This document shows positions 1 through 5,940 of a stretch of 13,882 nucleotides of DNA, piece by piece (positions within the stretch are counted from its first letter, which is position 1; each line of letters begins with the position of its first letter). Position numbers and translations under genes: made by a program. The notes beneath the pieces are model-generated. The model did no database searches, had not been told where the DNA came from, and was given only the letters and a program-made list of their open reading frames with translations. Source of the DNA: Bordetella parapertussis (GTDB lineage Bacteria > Cyanobacteriota > Cyanobacteriia > PCC-6307 > Cyanobiaceae); NCBI GenBank assembly GCA_943324725.2, contig CALPMR020000046.1, forward strand, positions 1-13,882, given 5' to 3'.

Positions 1-145
1 AGCTACGGCCAACGGGGGCGATGATCCGCTCCTGCCCGCAGGCCCGCACCTCCACCTCCTTCACAGAATCGGGCAGGCGCAGATCGGCAGGGATACGCAC
101 GGCCTGGCTGCGGTTGCTGAGGAAGAGCTTGGTGATGGCGACCAT
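1..145 (-). CDS. vapB: VapB-type antitoxin, AbrB/MazE fold (3' end outside window)
   Basis: This is the N-terminal 48 codons of a VapB-like antitoxin, running off the left edge. The protein begins MVAITKLFLSNRSQAVRIPA. The pattern 'TKLF.SNRSQAVRIP' is the typical opening of swapped-hairpin AbrB-type VapB antitoxins, which bind their own promoter and neutralise a PIN-domain RNase. The partner VapC would lie just beyond position 1. The ATG at 145 lies 2 bases after the stop codon of a vapC stump belonging to the preceding module, so two TA modules are fused head to tail here. The short upstream stretch leaves little room for a separate promoter. The family call comes from N-terminal motif recognition only. 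Confidence 0.7.
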   Translation of the reverse strand, partial: MVAITKLFLSNRSQAVRIPADLRLPDSVKEVEVRACGQERIIAPVGRS

Positions 146-147
146 GA

Positions 148-213
148 TCAACCTGGGATATACGCGCAGTCTATCCCCGGTGCCCTGGCGAGGCGGGCAT
201 CGATCACCACCAT
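148..213 (-). pseudogene. Stump of a VapC (PIN-domain) toxin gene
   Basis: This 21-codon frame begins MVVIDARLARAPG and then stops. 'MVVIDA' is the usual first beta-strand of VapC/FitB PIN-domain RNases, with the first catalytic Asp at residue 5. The roughly 110 residues that should follow are missing. Its ATG overlaps the TGA of the upstream antitoxin gene by one base (TGATG), as in intact vapBC operons. After about a dozen residues the sequence no longer resembles VapC and runs into the start of the next vapB. I read it as a toxin gene deleted almost entirely, leaving its translation start. It cannot encode a functional nuclease. Confidence 0.55.
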
Positions 214-386
214 CAGCGCCCGGTGCGGCTCTCGGCCAACGCTTCCAGGATGCTGTCGCGCTCGATCGGCAGGGAGGGGAATGCGTTCAGAAGCTCAGCG
301 TTGTCGGCGCGACGGGTGGATTCGGCGAGCTTCTCCAGCCTTGCGGCCACCTCATCGGGTATGTGGCGGATGTTGAGGGTGCGCAT
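213..386 (-). CDS. FitA/VapB-like ribbon-helix-helix antitoxin, internally shortened
   Basis: The 57-residue protein starts MRTLNIRHIPDEVAARLEKL and continues STRRADNAELLNAFPSLP. Both halves match the FitA-like antitoxin family: an N-terminal RHH beta-strand/first helix, and the 'RRADN..LL..LP' linker before the toxin-binding tail. Family members I know of are nearer 75-80 residues. They carry a segment like 'G.S....V.REL.E' between the two halves, which is absent here. About 20 residues, including the second RHH helix, therefore appear to be missing in frame, so DNA binding should be impaired. Its stop overlaps the start of the vapC stump. The gene is divergent from the pair starting at 419, with only 32 bases between them. 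Confidence 0.6.
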   Translation of the reverse strand: MRTLNIRHIPDEVAARLEKLAESTRRADNAELLNAFPSLPIERDSILEALAESRTGR

Positions 387-392
387 CAAGGA

Positions 393-402
393 GCCTGCAG
401 GC
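393..402. promoter_or_regulatory. Palindrome between divergent TA modules, possible operator
   Basis: GCCTGCAGGC is a perfect 10-bp palindrome in the 32-bp gap between the FitA-like gene (minus, ATG at 386) and the antitoxin gene starting at 419 (plus). A -10-like TAAAAT lies at 407-412, so a transcript could start at or next to the ATG at 419 and be nearly leaderless. I see no good -35. Autoregulated TA modules commonly use short palindromic operators in this position, so an operator role is plausible. It is inferred only from position and symmetry. Confidence 0.25.
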
Positions 403-418
403 CACTTAAAATGCCCCC

Positions 419-619
419 ATGACCAGCCTTCATGCCATCGAAGCTGCCGTGGAGCAGCTGGATCCCGCGGGCCGCGCTGAGTTCAGGGCCTGGTTCGAAC
501 AGTTCGACCTGGCCGAATGGGACCAGCAGCTGGAGCAGGATGTTCAGGCCGGAACGCTGGATTGGTTGGCCGAGGAAGCCCTGGCTGATCTGGCGGCCGG
601 TCGCTGCAGCGAGCGTTGA
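419..619 (+). CDS. Putative antitoxin of a RelE/ParE-like pair
   Basis: A 66-residue acidic protein begins MTSLHAIEAAVEQLDPAGRA, with a repeated heptad-like helical pattern and many Asp/Glu. It resembles small cyanobacterial antitoxins of the form 'A.E.AV..L....AEFR.WF..FD...WD.Q'. The final four bases overlap the TTG start of the toxin gene (TTGA), which is typical of coupled antitoxin-toxin translation. It probably wraps around and blocks the toxin encoded next. The antitoxin role rests on size, acidity, order and overlap; the family itself I know only as an unnamed TA antitoxin type. Confidence 0.65.
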   Translation: MTSLHAIEAAVEQLDPAGRAEFRAWFEQFDLAEWDQQLEQDVQAGTLDWLAEEALADLAAGRCSER

Positions 620-879
620 AGCACCAGGCGAGTCCCCGCTTCTGGCGCTGTTATGAAGCCCTACCGCAGGCGGTGTGCGACCAGGCTGATCGGGCCTATG
701 AGCTGCTCACGGCCGATCCAAGGCATCCCTCCCTGCATCTCAAGACGATCGGACGCTTCTGGTCAGTGAGGGTGGGACTGCGCCACAGGGCCCTGGCCAT
801 CGAAGCGGGTGAGGACCAGCTGTTGTGGGTGTGGATCGGCACCCACGCGGAGTACGACCAGCTGCTCAAACGGGCCTGA
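616..879 (+). CDS. RelE/ParE superfamily toxin
   Basis: An 87-residue basic protein is read from a TTG start that overlaps the antitoxin stop. The core 'DPRHPSLHLKTIGRFWSVRVG' region (about residues 34-54) followed by 'HRALAIE...LLWVWIGTHAEYDQLL' is the usual C-terminal half of RelE/ParE-like toxins. These are mRNA interferases or gyrase poisons of about 85-95 residues. Its length and complete C-terminal strand pattern suggest an intact toxin. TTG is the only start that keeps the canonical 'K...SPRFW..Y..LP' beginning. I cannot tell from sequence whether the target is ribosome-bound mRNA or gyrase. Confidence 0.75.
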   Translation: MKHQASPRFWRCYEALPQAVCDQADRAYELLTADPRHPSLHLKTIGRFWSVRVGLRHRALAIEAGEDQLLWVWIGTHAEYDQLLKRA

Positions 880-1127
880 TCCCATCGTCGCTGCACCGCA
901 CGTGTGATCTGGGCGAGTCGACTGCCACGGGGTTCACAGCTGACCAGGAACAATCGGGATCGTCTTGGGAGAGTGTGTTGCGGCCGGCCTATGGCTCGCG
1001 CTTGACCTGGCTCAAGGTGAGCCCCTGGGCGTTCTTCCATTCCTTCCAGCCATTGGCGCCGCAGGGCCCGCGCCGCCCCCAGCCAAGGCCGCTAAGCTGT
1101 TGTACGAATCGTTGCACGGACGGCGCC
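880..1127. other. Gap between two TA modules with a gene remnant
   Basis: These 248 bases contain no intact gene. On the minus strand, 989-1063 looks like the eroded end of a DUF4357-like coding sequence (listed separately). The segment 1095-1127, just before the CopG-like antitoxin gene, probably carries the promoter of that module. 'TACGAAT' near 1103 could be a -10, but no convincing -35 accompanies it. No RNA gene or repeat array is visible. Confidence 0.5.
989..1063 (-). pseudogene. C-terminal remnant of a DUF4357-like protein
   Basis: Read on the minus strand, this stretch encodes ANGWKEWKNAQGLTLSQVKR followed by two codons and TAG. 'NGW.EWK...G.TL...K' is the characteristic ending of DUF4357 domains. 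These form the tail of several GIY-YIG nuclease-like and RM-associated proteins. Upstream codons degrade within about 20 residues and no start is visible. It is best read as the leftover tail of a gene removed when the TA modules on either side were brought together. The identification rests on one short motif. Confidence 0.4.
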
Positions 1128-1352
1128 ATGGTGATCGGCGTGCGGATGGAGCCCGAGCTGGAGCGCAGGCTCGACCAGTTGGCCCATCAGCTGGGCAAGA
1201 GCCGCAGTGCCTGCATTCGCGAGGCCATCAGCCAGTACCTGCTCCGCCACGGCGACGACCAGGAAGCCCGCCGCCAGTCGCAACGGCTGGCCGACCTGGA
1301 ACCCCCGAACTGGAGCGAGCAGGTGCCCGACTGGAGCGACTGGACCACATGA
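1128..1352 (+). CDS. CopG/RHH-type antitoxin of a MazEF-like pair
   Basis: The 74-residue protein begins MVIGVRMEPELERRLDQLAH and continues 'GKSRSACIREAISQYL'. This is a clear ribbon-helix-helix motif: a beta-strand at residues 2-7 and two helices to about residue 40. It is followed by an acidic, Trp-rich tail ('PPNWSEQVPDWSDW') of the sort that occupies the toxin active site. The stop overlaps the next ATG by four bases (ATGA). RHH antitoxins paired with MazF toxins are common. It should dimerise, repress its own promoter in the gap upstream and neutralise the MazF-like toxin encoded next. Confidence 0.8.
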   Translation: MVIGVRMEPELERRLDQLAHQLGKSRSACIREAISQYLLRHGDDQEARRQSQRLADLEPPNWSEQVPDWSDWTT

Positions 1353-1711
1353 CGGAGGCTGCGGCGACTCTGAGAGCGACCCTGCGCCGAGGAACGGTGG
1401 TGACCGTCGCCAGTGCTGGGGTGTATTCCGGCAAGCCACGGCCAGCGGTGGTGGTGCAGGCCGACCGCTGGCTGCAGGCCCATCCCAGCGTCACGCTCTG
1501 TCCGCTCACCAGCTCAGTGGTCGAGGCCCCGCTGGTGCGGATTGCGGTGGCTCCCTCGCCACGCAATGGCCTGCACAAACCATCGCAGTTGATGGTGGAC
1601 AAGCTGTTCAGCGTGCCGATCCAGGCGCTTGGGGCGGTGGTGGGGCAGCTGGAGCCCCAGGTGCTGATCGAACTGGATCTGGCCCTGAGGGACTGGCTGG
1701 ACTTGTCCTGA
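1349..1711 (+). CDS. MazF/PemK-family endoribonuclease toxin
   Basis: A 120-residue protein of normal length for MazF, an SH3-like barrel mRNA interferase. The diagnostic segments are present: 'RRGTVVTVAS' (13-22), 'GKPRPAVVVQ' (28-37) with the conserved Arg, 'TLCPLTS' (49-55) with the conserved Thr/Ser of the active site, and 'APL.RI.V.PS...GL.KPSQLMVDKL' (60-86). The ATG lies within the stop of the CopG-like antitoxin gene, so the two are co-translated. The gene ends 51 bases before the convergent end of hsdS. It looks functional, in contrast to its degraded neighbours. Confidence 0.9.
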   Translation: MTEAAATLRATLRRGTVVTVASAGVYSGKPRPAVVVQADRWLQAHPSVTLCPLTSSVVEAPLVRIAVAPSPRNGLHKPSQLMVDKLFSVPIQALGAVVGQLEPQVLIELDLALRDWLDLS

Positions 1712-1762
1712 TCGACCCTCAGTCGCTCAGCCGAACCCTCCGTATCCACGACGGGGTGCTGC

Positions 1763-2470
1763 TCATGCAGCCACGGCCTCGGGCACCAAGCCACGCTCAT
1801 CGATCTGGCCGGTGACGGCGGCGGAGATCAGGGCGGAGCGGCGTTCTTGGAGGAGGTCAATTGCGCGTTGGGCTTCGGCGGAGAGAGTGTTGAGCGTGGC
1901 GCAAGCGCAGTCCAGATACTTCGCGATAGCATGCTGCTCATTAGCAGGCGGAAGTATCACCCGCAAAGAAGTCAGATCCTTGTAGTAGATCGCAGCAACA
2001 CTCGTTGTCCCTTTCGTCAGAGCCCGAAGCTGAGAAAGGCCGAACTTAGAATTGAAGAAATAACTCATGAATTCATGGCTCGCGACTTTGGCCGGAATAA
2101 AAGCAATCCGCAGAATATTCGAATTGTAGATAGCTCTAGGAAGCTCTCCTCGCCAAATCGCCACCTTGCCAACCAGGTCGAGACTGTTTCTTGTGTTAAA
2201 AAGGAAATCACCATTCCTTAATGCTTTTGAGTCGCTGAACTCGATGCCATCCGGCAATTACTCTACCTTGTCTAGCTTGATATGTCCACGGTCCAGATTG
2301 CCCATCTTCATGACCGGCAAGCGTTCATTCCCTTCGGAGGATTCGTAGTTATCTCCTAATTCCGCCTTCAAAATGAGCACGCCCAAGAACGGCACCTCCC
2401 AATGCTCCGGCACCTCCTCCAGCCACTCCACGCCGCTGGGCTTGTAGGCCGGGTAACGGGGGAAGCTCAT
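1763..2470 (-). pseudogene. hsdS: Type I restriction-modification specificity subunit HsdS, half-size with in-frame stop
   Basis: HsdS recognises the target DNA and bridges HsdM and HsdR. The frame opens with the canonical N-terminus MSFPRYPAYKPSGVEWLEEV followed by 'PEHWEV'. It is broken by TAA at 2260-2258 in the middle of a typical 'KVEYLP' passage (here KVE-stop-LP). It then continues in the same frame with 'GDFLFNTRNS', a target recognition domain, the helical conserved region 'EQHAIAKYLD' and 'RRSALISAAVTGQIDERGL', a normal C-terminus. With the stop ignored it has only about 235 residues and one recognition domain; full HsdS proteins have about 400-450 and two. The recognition domain is visibly AT-richer than its surroundings, as expected for horizontally exchanged HsdS domains. 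A TTG directly after the stop could restart a 164-residue fragment. Confidence 0.85.
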
Positions 2471-2715
2471 GAACGTCCACTCCAGTACCCCGGCTGCCGA
2501 TGGAGGTGCATGACGGCCAAAATCAGAAGCTCCGATTTTTGCTTATCAACAGAGTAGATCACGCCATAGGGGAAGCGGTGAACCAGGCAACGACGGACCT
2601 GATCATCCCAAACGGGCCAAATGACTGGGTTGGCCTTGATTCGCTCAACTGCTGCGACTATCTCAATGGCAAATTGATAGCCAAGACCTGGCTCGCTGCT
2701 TTCAAGAATCTGCAT
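2467..2715 (-). CDS. ParE-like toxin, N-terminally shortened
   Basis: The 82-residue protein contains the ParE/RelE core: 'SEPGLGYQFAIEIVAAVERI' near the N-terminus, 'VRRCLVHRFPYGVIYSV' (about 41-57) and the terminal 'LLILAVMHLHRQPGYWSGR'. Full relatives are about 95-105 residues. They carry an N-terminal strand plus helix ('..F...A..E...A..WYE') before the 'PGLG' motif, and this piece is largely absent here. Its ATG overlaps the antitoxin TGA by one base, and its own stop overlaps the hsdS start (ATGA). It may be weak or inactive without the first strand of the toxin sheet. The ParE family would target DNA gyrase, but this is not decidable from sequence. Confidence 0.75.
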   Translation of the reverse strand: MQILESSEPGLGYQFAIEIVAAVERIKANPVIWPVWDDQVRRCLVHRFPYGVIYSVDKQKSELLILAVMHLHRQPGYWSGRS

Positions 2716-2894
2716 CAATCAAACCGACGCCAGATCTCAGCAAAAACGTCTTCACCGGCCACAGGCTTGACGACGCCAGTCTGAATGTCCTGCAATCGCC
2801 TTGCAGCCAGATCGGCCCACTGCTGATCGACCTCAGACGCCGTCTGATGGAGGATCAGATCAGAAGGTGGGGTGGCTTCGCCGGGAACACTCAT
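2715..2894 (-). CDS. Addiction-module antitoxin, PF09720-like
   Basis: A small 59-residue acidic protein begins MSVPGEATPPSDLILHQTAS. The second half, with 'WADLAARRLQDIQTG' then 'VAGEDVFAEIWRRF', matches the short 'unstable antitoxin' family: an 'EE...R..ei..G.v..i.geev...l' pattern. This family usually precedes ParE/RelE toxins. Both ends overlap neighbours: ATGA with the MazF-like gene upstream and TGATG with the ParE-like gene downstream. It is too short for default gene finders and easy to overlook. I infer that it is the cognate antitoxin of the ParE-like protein. Confidence 0.75.
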   Translation of the reverse strand: MSVPGEATPPSDLILHQTASEVDQQWADLAARRLQDIQTGVVKPVAGEDVFAEIWRRFD

Positions 2895-3244
2895 CGTTGA
2901 TCCTCCTCGCAGGCCAGCAACCGCTGCAGGTTCGCCCGCACGCCGCTGCGATCCACGGCGGCCAACTGGCCGAGCTGGCCCAGCAGCAACCGCTCATCCA
3001 GGCTGAACAGCTTGAACCGCACGCAGCAGGCCTGGTTCAGTCCGGCAGCAGCAAGATCCTGAATCGGCCAATCCAGCGGCCAGCAGGATCGTTTGGCTGT
3101 GGTGATCATCGCCAGCAGCACATGGGCCGAGCCGCGCTGGAAGTCGGGATGCGACAGCACCACGGCCGGCCGGCGTCGTTGCACGGCACGATCGGTGAAT
3201 GGGAAGGGCACCCGCACCACCGCGAAGGGTTCAAAGATCGGCAA
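2891..3244 (-). CDS. MazF/PemK-family toxin
   Basis: The 117-residue product is read from TTG at 3244, giving (M)PIFEPFAVVRVPFPFTD. This start matches the usual beginning of this PemK subgroup ('F....VV.VPFPFTD'). It continues with 'RRRPAVVLS' (23-31), containing the conserved Arg, and 'LLAMITTA' (43-50), containing the active-site Thr region. It then has 'WPLDWPI.DL.AAGL' and 'VRFKLFSLD', typical of the cyanobacterial branch. Length is normal and no key residue is obviously lost. The gene overlaps the AbrB-type antitoxin gene by 14 bases and the next antitoxin gene by 4. It is an mRNA interferase by family. Confidence 0.85.
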   Translation of the reverse strand: MPIFEPFAVVRVPFPFTDRAVQRRRPAVVLSHPDFQRGSAHVLLAMITTAKRSCWPLDWPIQDLAAAGLNQACCVRFKLFSLDERLLLGQLGQLAAVDRSGVRANLQRLLACEEDQR

Positions 3245-3464
3245 AGGCTTCCTCGTCTTCCGGGGAGGCCCACTCCTCCAACCCACCCTCCACGCCCCGC
3301 AGATAGGTGAGATCCAAGGGGCTCACCAGCCGCACCCGCACATCGCCATCGTCCAGATCCCAGCGCAGCTGATCGCCTTGGCGCAGGTTGAGGGCGTCGC
3401 GGATGGCCTTGGGGATCGTCACCTGGCCCTTCGCTGTGATGGTGGCGAGTTCGATCTCTGGCAT
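3231..3464 (-). CDS. AbrB/MazE-type antitoxin
   Basis: The 77-residue protein begins MPEIELATITAKGQVTIPKA and continues 'IRDALNLRQGDQLRWDL'. This is the swapped-hairpin AbrB DNA-binding domain ('T.KGQVTIPK..R..L....GD'). The tail is acidic ('GGLEEWASPEDEEAFADL'), as in antitoxins that thread along their toxin. A GTG directly precedes the ATG, but the ATG gives the standard start. It should neutralise the MazF/PemK toxin encoded next, which it overlaps by 14 bases, and may bind DNA to autoregulate. No promoter is evident in the 12-base gap upstream. Confidence 0.85.
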   Translation of the reverse strand: MPEIELATITAKGQVTIPKAIRDALNLRQGDQLRWDLDDGDVRVRLVSPLDLTYLRGVEGGLEEWASPEDEEAFADL

Positions 3465-3476
3465 CACCCCAAGGAA

Positions 3477-3680
3477 TCAGGCTGGCCTTGTCTTCGGTGA
3501 TCTTACTGCCTTACCTCCTTTCTGGATGCCGCAGCGCTCAAGGTCTTCGCACAACAGAGCCTGCCGCTCCAGCTCCAGGGAGGTGGCCACATCGATGCCT
3601 TCGACCACCGCGCAGGCCGGATTCCGTTGAAACAGCGGCAGGTCGTCGTCGTCGATCTGGAGCGTGGTGTCAGACCCCAT
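3477..3680 (-). CDS. Uncharacterised 67-residue protein in the zeta/TA string
   Basis: The frame from ATG 3680 encodes MGSDTTLQIDDDDLPLFQRN, then a predicted helix rich in Glu and Leu ('SLELERQALLCEDLERCGIQ') and a basic tail ('KGGKAVRSPKTRPA'). I do not recognise the family. It overlaps the upstream 65-residue ORF by 11 bases and precedes the AbrB antitoxin gene by 12 bases. This placement in a tightly overlapping string is the main argument that it is real. Its acidic N-terminus and helical middle would suit a small toxin-neutralising protein for the zeta kinase, but that is a guess. Confidence 0.5.
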   Translation of the reverse strand: MGSDTTLQIDDDDLPLFQRNPACAVVEGIDVATSLELERQALLCEDLERCGIQKGGKAVRSPKTRPA

Positions 3681-3867
3681 CGCTCGTCCCCGGCGGGTTG
3701 TCGAGTTCAACCCCCTGGAGGATGCGCAGTTCACCGTCGACCTGCACCACAATCCCTGTGCCAGTCTGCCGGGCCAGCTCCCGGGCACGCTGGCCAGCTC
3801 GCAGCAGGGCAGCGGAAACCCGATCGAGATCGGGATCATTGAGTTGGCTTGTAAAACCCAGGCTCAT
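3670..3867 (-). CDS. Small protein following the zeta-type kinase; candidate antitoxin
   Basis: A 65-residue protein begins [20 protein letters not shown]. An alpha-helical segment rich in Ala, Arg and Leu ('LLRAGQRARELARQT') follows, then a strand-like end ('GIVVQVDGELRILQGVEL'). Small proteins of this look ('GF..QL.DP.L..V..AL..A..RA..LA') seem familiar to me next to zeta-type ATPases in cyanobacteria, but I know no assigned function. The ATG overlaps the zeta stop by four bases (ATGA), which indicates co-translation. No epsilon-type antitoxin precedes the kinase, so this protein and the one after it are the best local candidates for that job. Confidence 0.65.
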   Translation of the reverse strand: MSLGFTSQLNDPDLDRVSAALLRAGQRARELARQTGTGIVVQVDGELRILQGVELDNPPGTSDGV

Positions 3868-4385
3868 CGGTTTCTCCCCTCTGCAAGCAGGACAGGCGCA
3901 TCGCCTCCATTATCGATCAACTGCCAACCGTCGACGGCAGAGCGGTAGTGCTGATCAAAATTCGCCAGACCTGCGGTGAATCGTCGCTGGATCACGGGTT
4001 CAGGGATGGAATGGCCTCCTTGGCTGATGCGCAGCCGCACTCTCTGAATCGCAGCGTCTGCGCTGGTGAGCTTGAGAAAAATCAGCTTGATTCGATAGCC
4101 AGCGCGCCGCCAGTGTTCAATCCTTTTCAAATACCCCTTCCCCGCCAACGTGGTTTCAAAGGCAAAGCTGATGCCTTGAGCCCCGCAGCGATCAATCTCC
4201 CCCAACATCAGCCGCCCCGCCCGTCGAGCTGCAAGCTCCGGCGCAAACGGCGACAGGCCAGCGGCGATCAGATCGGCATTGATGAAGGTGGTGATGCCAA
4301 CCTCCAACGGCAGATACTCACGGGCAAACGTGGTTTTGCCGGCGCCACTGGGCCCGGCGATGATGATGATGCGCTTTTCAGGCAC
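3864..4385 (-). CDS. Zeta-toxin-family kinase
   Basis: The 173-residue protein starts at GTG 4385 with [20 protein letters not shown], a perfect Walker A (GPSGAGKTT, residues 11-19). It continues with '[14 protein letters not shown]' (35-47), the substrate-side 'NAD.IA' motif of zeta enzymes, '[15 protein letters not shown]' (71-85), and '[19 protein letters not shown]' (115-136) with the lid arginines. Zeta toxins phosphorylate UDP-N-acetylglucosamine and block cell-wall synthesis; some relatives act on other small substrates. A TTG at 4397 would add four residues without matching the family. The start lies inside the hsdM 3' end (8-base overlap), and the stop overlaps the next ATG. All motifs look intact. 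Confidence 0.88.
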   Translation of the reverse strand: MPEKRIIIIAGPSGAGKTTFAREYLPLEVGITTFINADLIAAGLSPFAPELAARRAGRLMLGEIDRCGAQGISFAFETTLAGKGYLKRIEHWRRAGYRIKLIFLKLTSADAAIQRVRLRISQGGHSIPEPVIQRRFTAGLANFDQHYRSAVDGWQLIDNGGDAPVLLAEGRNR

Positions 4386-5940
4386 TGAGGCCCCCAATCA
4401 TCGCCAGGATCCGATCCGTCACCAACTTCAGCTCGGCATCGATCACATCCAAGGGCCGGGGCGGGGTGAACACATAAAAGTGGCGGTTGAAGGGGATCTC
4501 GTAGCCCACTTTTGTTTTCTCGTGGTCGATCCAGGCGTCGCCCACATGGGGCAGCACCTCGCGCTCGAAGTAGGTCTGCACGTCTTCTGAGAGCGGCACA
4601 TTTTCGGTGTCGCGCAGGCTGGAATCAGCCTGGGATTGGCCCTTGGCCTTGCCGCGCTGGCCCAGCACAACGTTGCCGGCTTCATCCCGCAGCGGGCGCT
4701 CCACCGTGATCGTGCGGTAACCGAAGTCTTCGGTGCGGAAGATGCGGCTGATCGGCTTGCCGTTGTATTCGGCTTCCTCGAAATTGCCGAACAAGCGGGT
4801 GATTTTCTCGATGTGCTCGGGGCTCAGTTCCTTGCGCTTGCTGCCCAGGCTCTTGCGCATCTTCTGCCAGAAACTGGAAGCATCAATCAGTTGCACTTTG
4901 CCCTTGCGCTCCGCGGGCTTGCGGTTGCTGAGGATCCAGATATAAGTGCTGATACCGGTGTTGTAGAACATATCCGTGGGCAGGCCGATGATCGCTTCCA
5001 CCAGATCGTTTTCCAGCACGTAGCGGCGGATCTCGCTTTCACCTGAGCCCGCCCCGCCGGTGAACAGAGGCGAGCCATTCAGCACAATCCCGAAGCGGCT
5101 TCCACCCTCTAGAGCCGGGCGCATCTTGCTGATCAGGTGCAGCAGAAAAAGCAGCGAACCATCGCTCACTCGCGGCAATCCCGGCCCGAAGCGGCCCGCA
5201 AAGCCCAGCTGATCATCCGAGAGCGTGTTGCCGAAGCGGATATTTTTGATGTCCTGCCCCTTGATCAGCATGTCGGCTTTGCAGATCGCGTAGCTCTCGG
5301 GGTTGAGCTCCTGGCCGCTCAGCACCAGCCGGGCCGTGGGGTTCATCCCCACCAGGTGCTCCTCCGCCACGCTGAGCATGCCGCCGGTGCCCGCGGTGGG
5401 GTCGTACAGGCTGCGGACGATGCCGCCCTGGGTGAGGGCCTGGTCGTCTTCGATGAAGATCAGATTCACCATCAGCCGAATCACTTCCCGCGGCGTGAAG
5501 TGCTCACCGGCAGTTTCATTGGAGAGCTCCGCGAACTTGCGGATCAGCTCTTCGAACACCAGCCCCATCTCGGCATTGCTCACCGTTTCCGGGTGCAGGT
5601 CGATCTGGGCGAAGCGTTCGCACACCATGTACAGCAGCCCAGCCTTGTCGAGCTTGTCCACCTGCAGGTGGAACTCAAAGCTCTCGAAGATGTCGCGCAC
5701 CGCCGGCGTGAACGCCTGGATGTAGGAGCGCAGGTTCTCGCCGATGTTGTCCTGATCGCCCATCAGCCGCTTCATGCTCAGGGCGGAGGTGTTGCAGAAG
5801 GCCTGCCCCGCCACCCGCAGCAGGAAGGGTTCGGGGTCTAGGCCCTGGCCTTCGCGCAGGTCCTTTTCGGCCAGCACCGCTTCCTTGCTGGGCTCGAGCA
5901 CGCAGTCGAGCCGGCGCAGCACCGTGAACGCCAGGATCAC
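4378..5940 (-). CDS. hsdM: Type I RM methyltransferase HsdM, degenerate: catalytic NPPF segment missing
   Basis: HsdM adds methyl to adenine in the type I complex. From GTG 5940 the frame gives 520 residues. It includes '[13 protein letters not shown]' (145-157), SAM-binding motif I '[10 protein letters not shown]' (180-189), '[20 protein letters not shown]', '[20 protein letters not shown]', and an intact C-terminus ending '[11 protein letters not shown]'. In normal HsdM of this subfamily, 'GNTLS.DQ' is followed by roughly 30-35 residues containing catalytic motif IV (NPPF) before '[12 protein letters not shown]'. Here Q244 is followed directly by LGFAGRFG, with no NPPF anywhere in the protein. 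The reading frame is kept, so this looks like an in-frame deletion and the enzyme should not methylate. The GTG start also removes the conserved N-terminus (see 5941-6048). Its 3' end overlaps the zeta gene. Confidence 0.88.
   Translation of the reverse strand: MILAFTVLRRLDCVLEPSKEAVLAEKDLREGQGLDPEPFLLRVAGQAFCNTSALSMKRLMGDQDNIGENLRSYIQAFTPAVRDIFESFEFHLQVDKLDKAGLLYMVCERFAQIDLHPETVSNAEMGLVFEELIRKFAELSNETAGEHFTPREVIRLMVNLIFIEDDQALTQGGIVRSLYDPTAGTGGMLSVAEEHLVGMNPTARLVLSGQELNPESYAICKADMLIKGQDIKNIRFGNTLSDDQLGFAGRFGPGLPRVSDGSLLFLLHLISKMRPALEGGSRFGIVLNGSPLFTGGAGSGESEIRRYVLENDLVEAIIGLPTDMFYNTGISTYIWILSNRKPAERKGKVQLIDASSFWQKMRKSLGSKRKELSPEHIEKITRLFGNFEEAEYNGKPISRIFRTEDFGYRTITVERPLRDEAGNVVLGQRGKAKGQSQADSSLRDTENVPLSEDVQTYFEREVLPHVGDAWIDHEKTKVGYEIPFNRHFYVFTPPRPLDVIDAELKLVTDRILAMIGGLSA

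Noticed and set aside
1712..1762. Terminator between the convergent mazF-like and hsdS ends
   Set aside because: I searched for a GC stem followed by T on either strand and found none worth reporting.
5137..5841. Plus-strand open frame opposite hsdM
   Set aside because: It has no recognisable domain, and the HsdM motifs on the minus strand account for the sequence.
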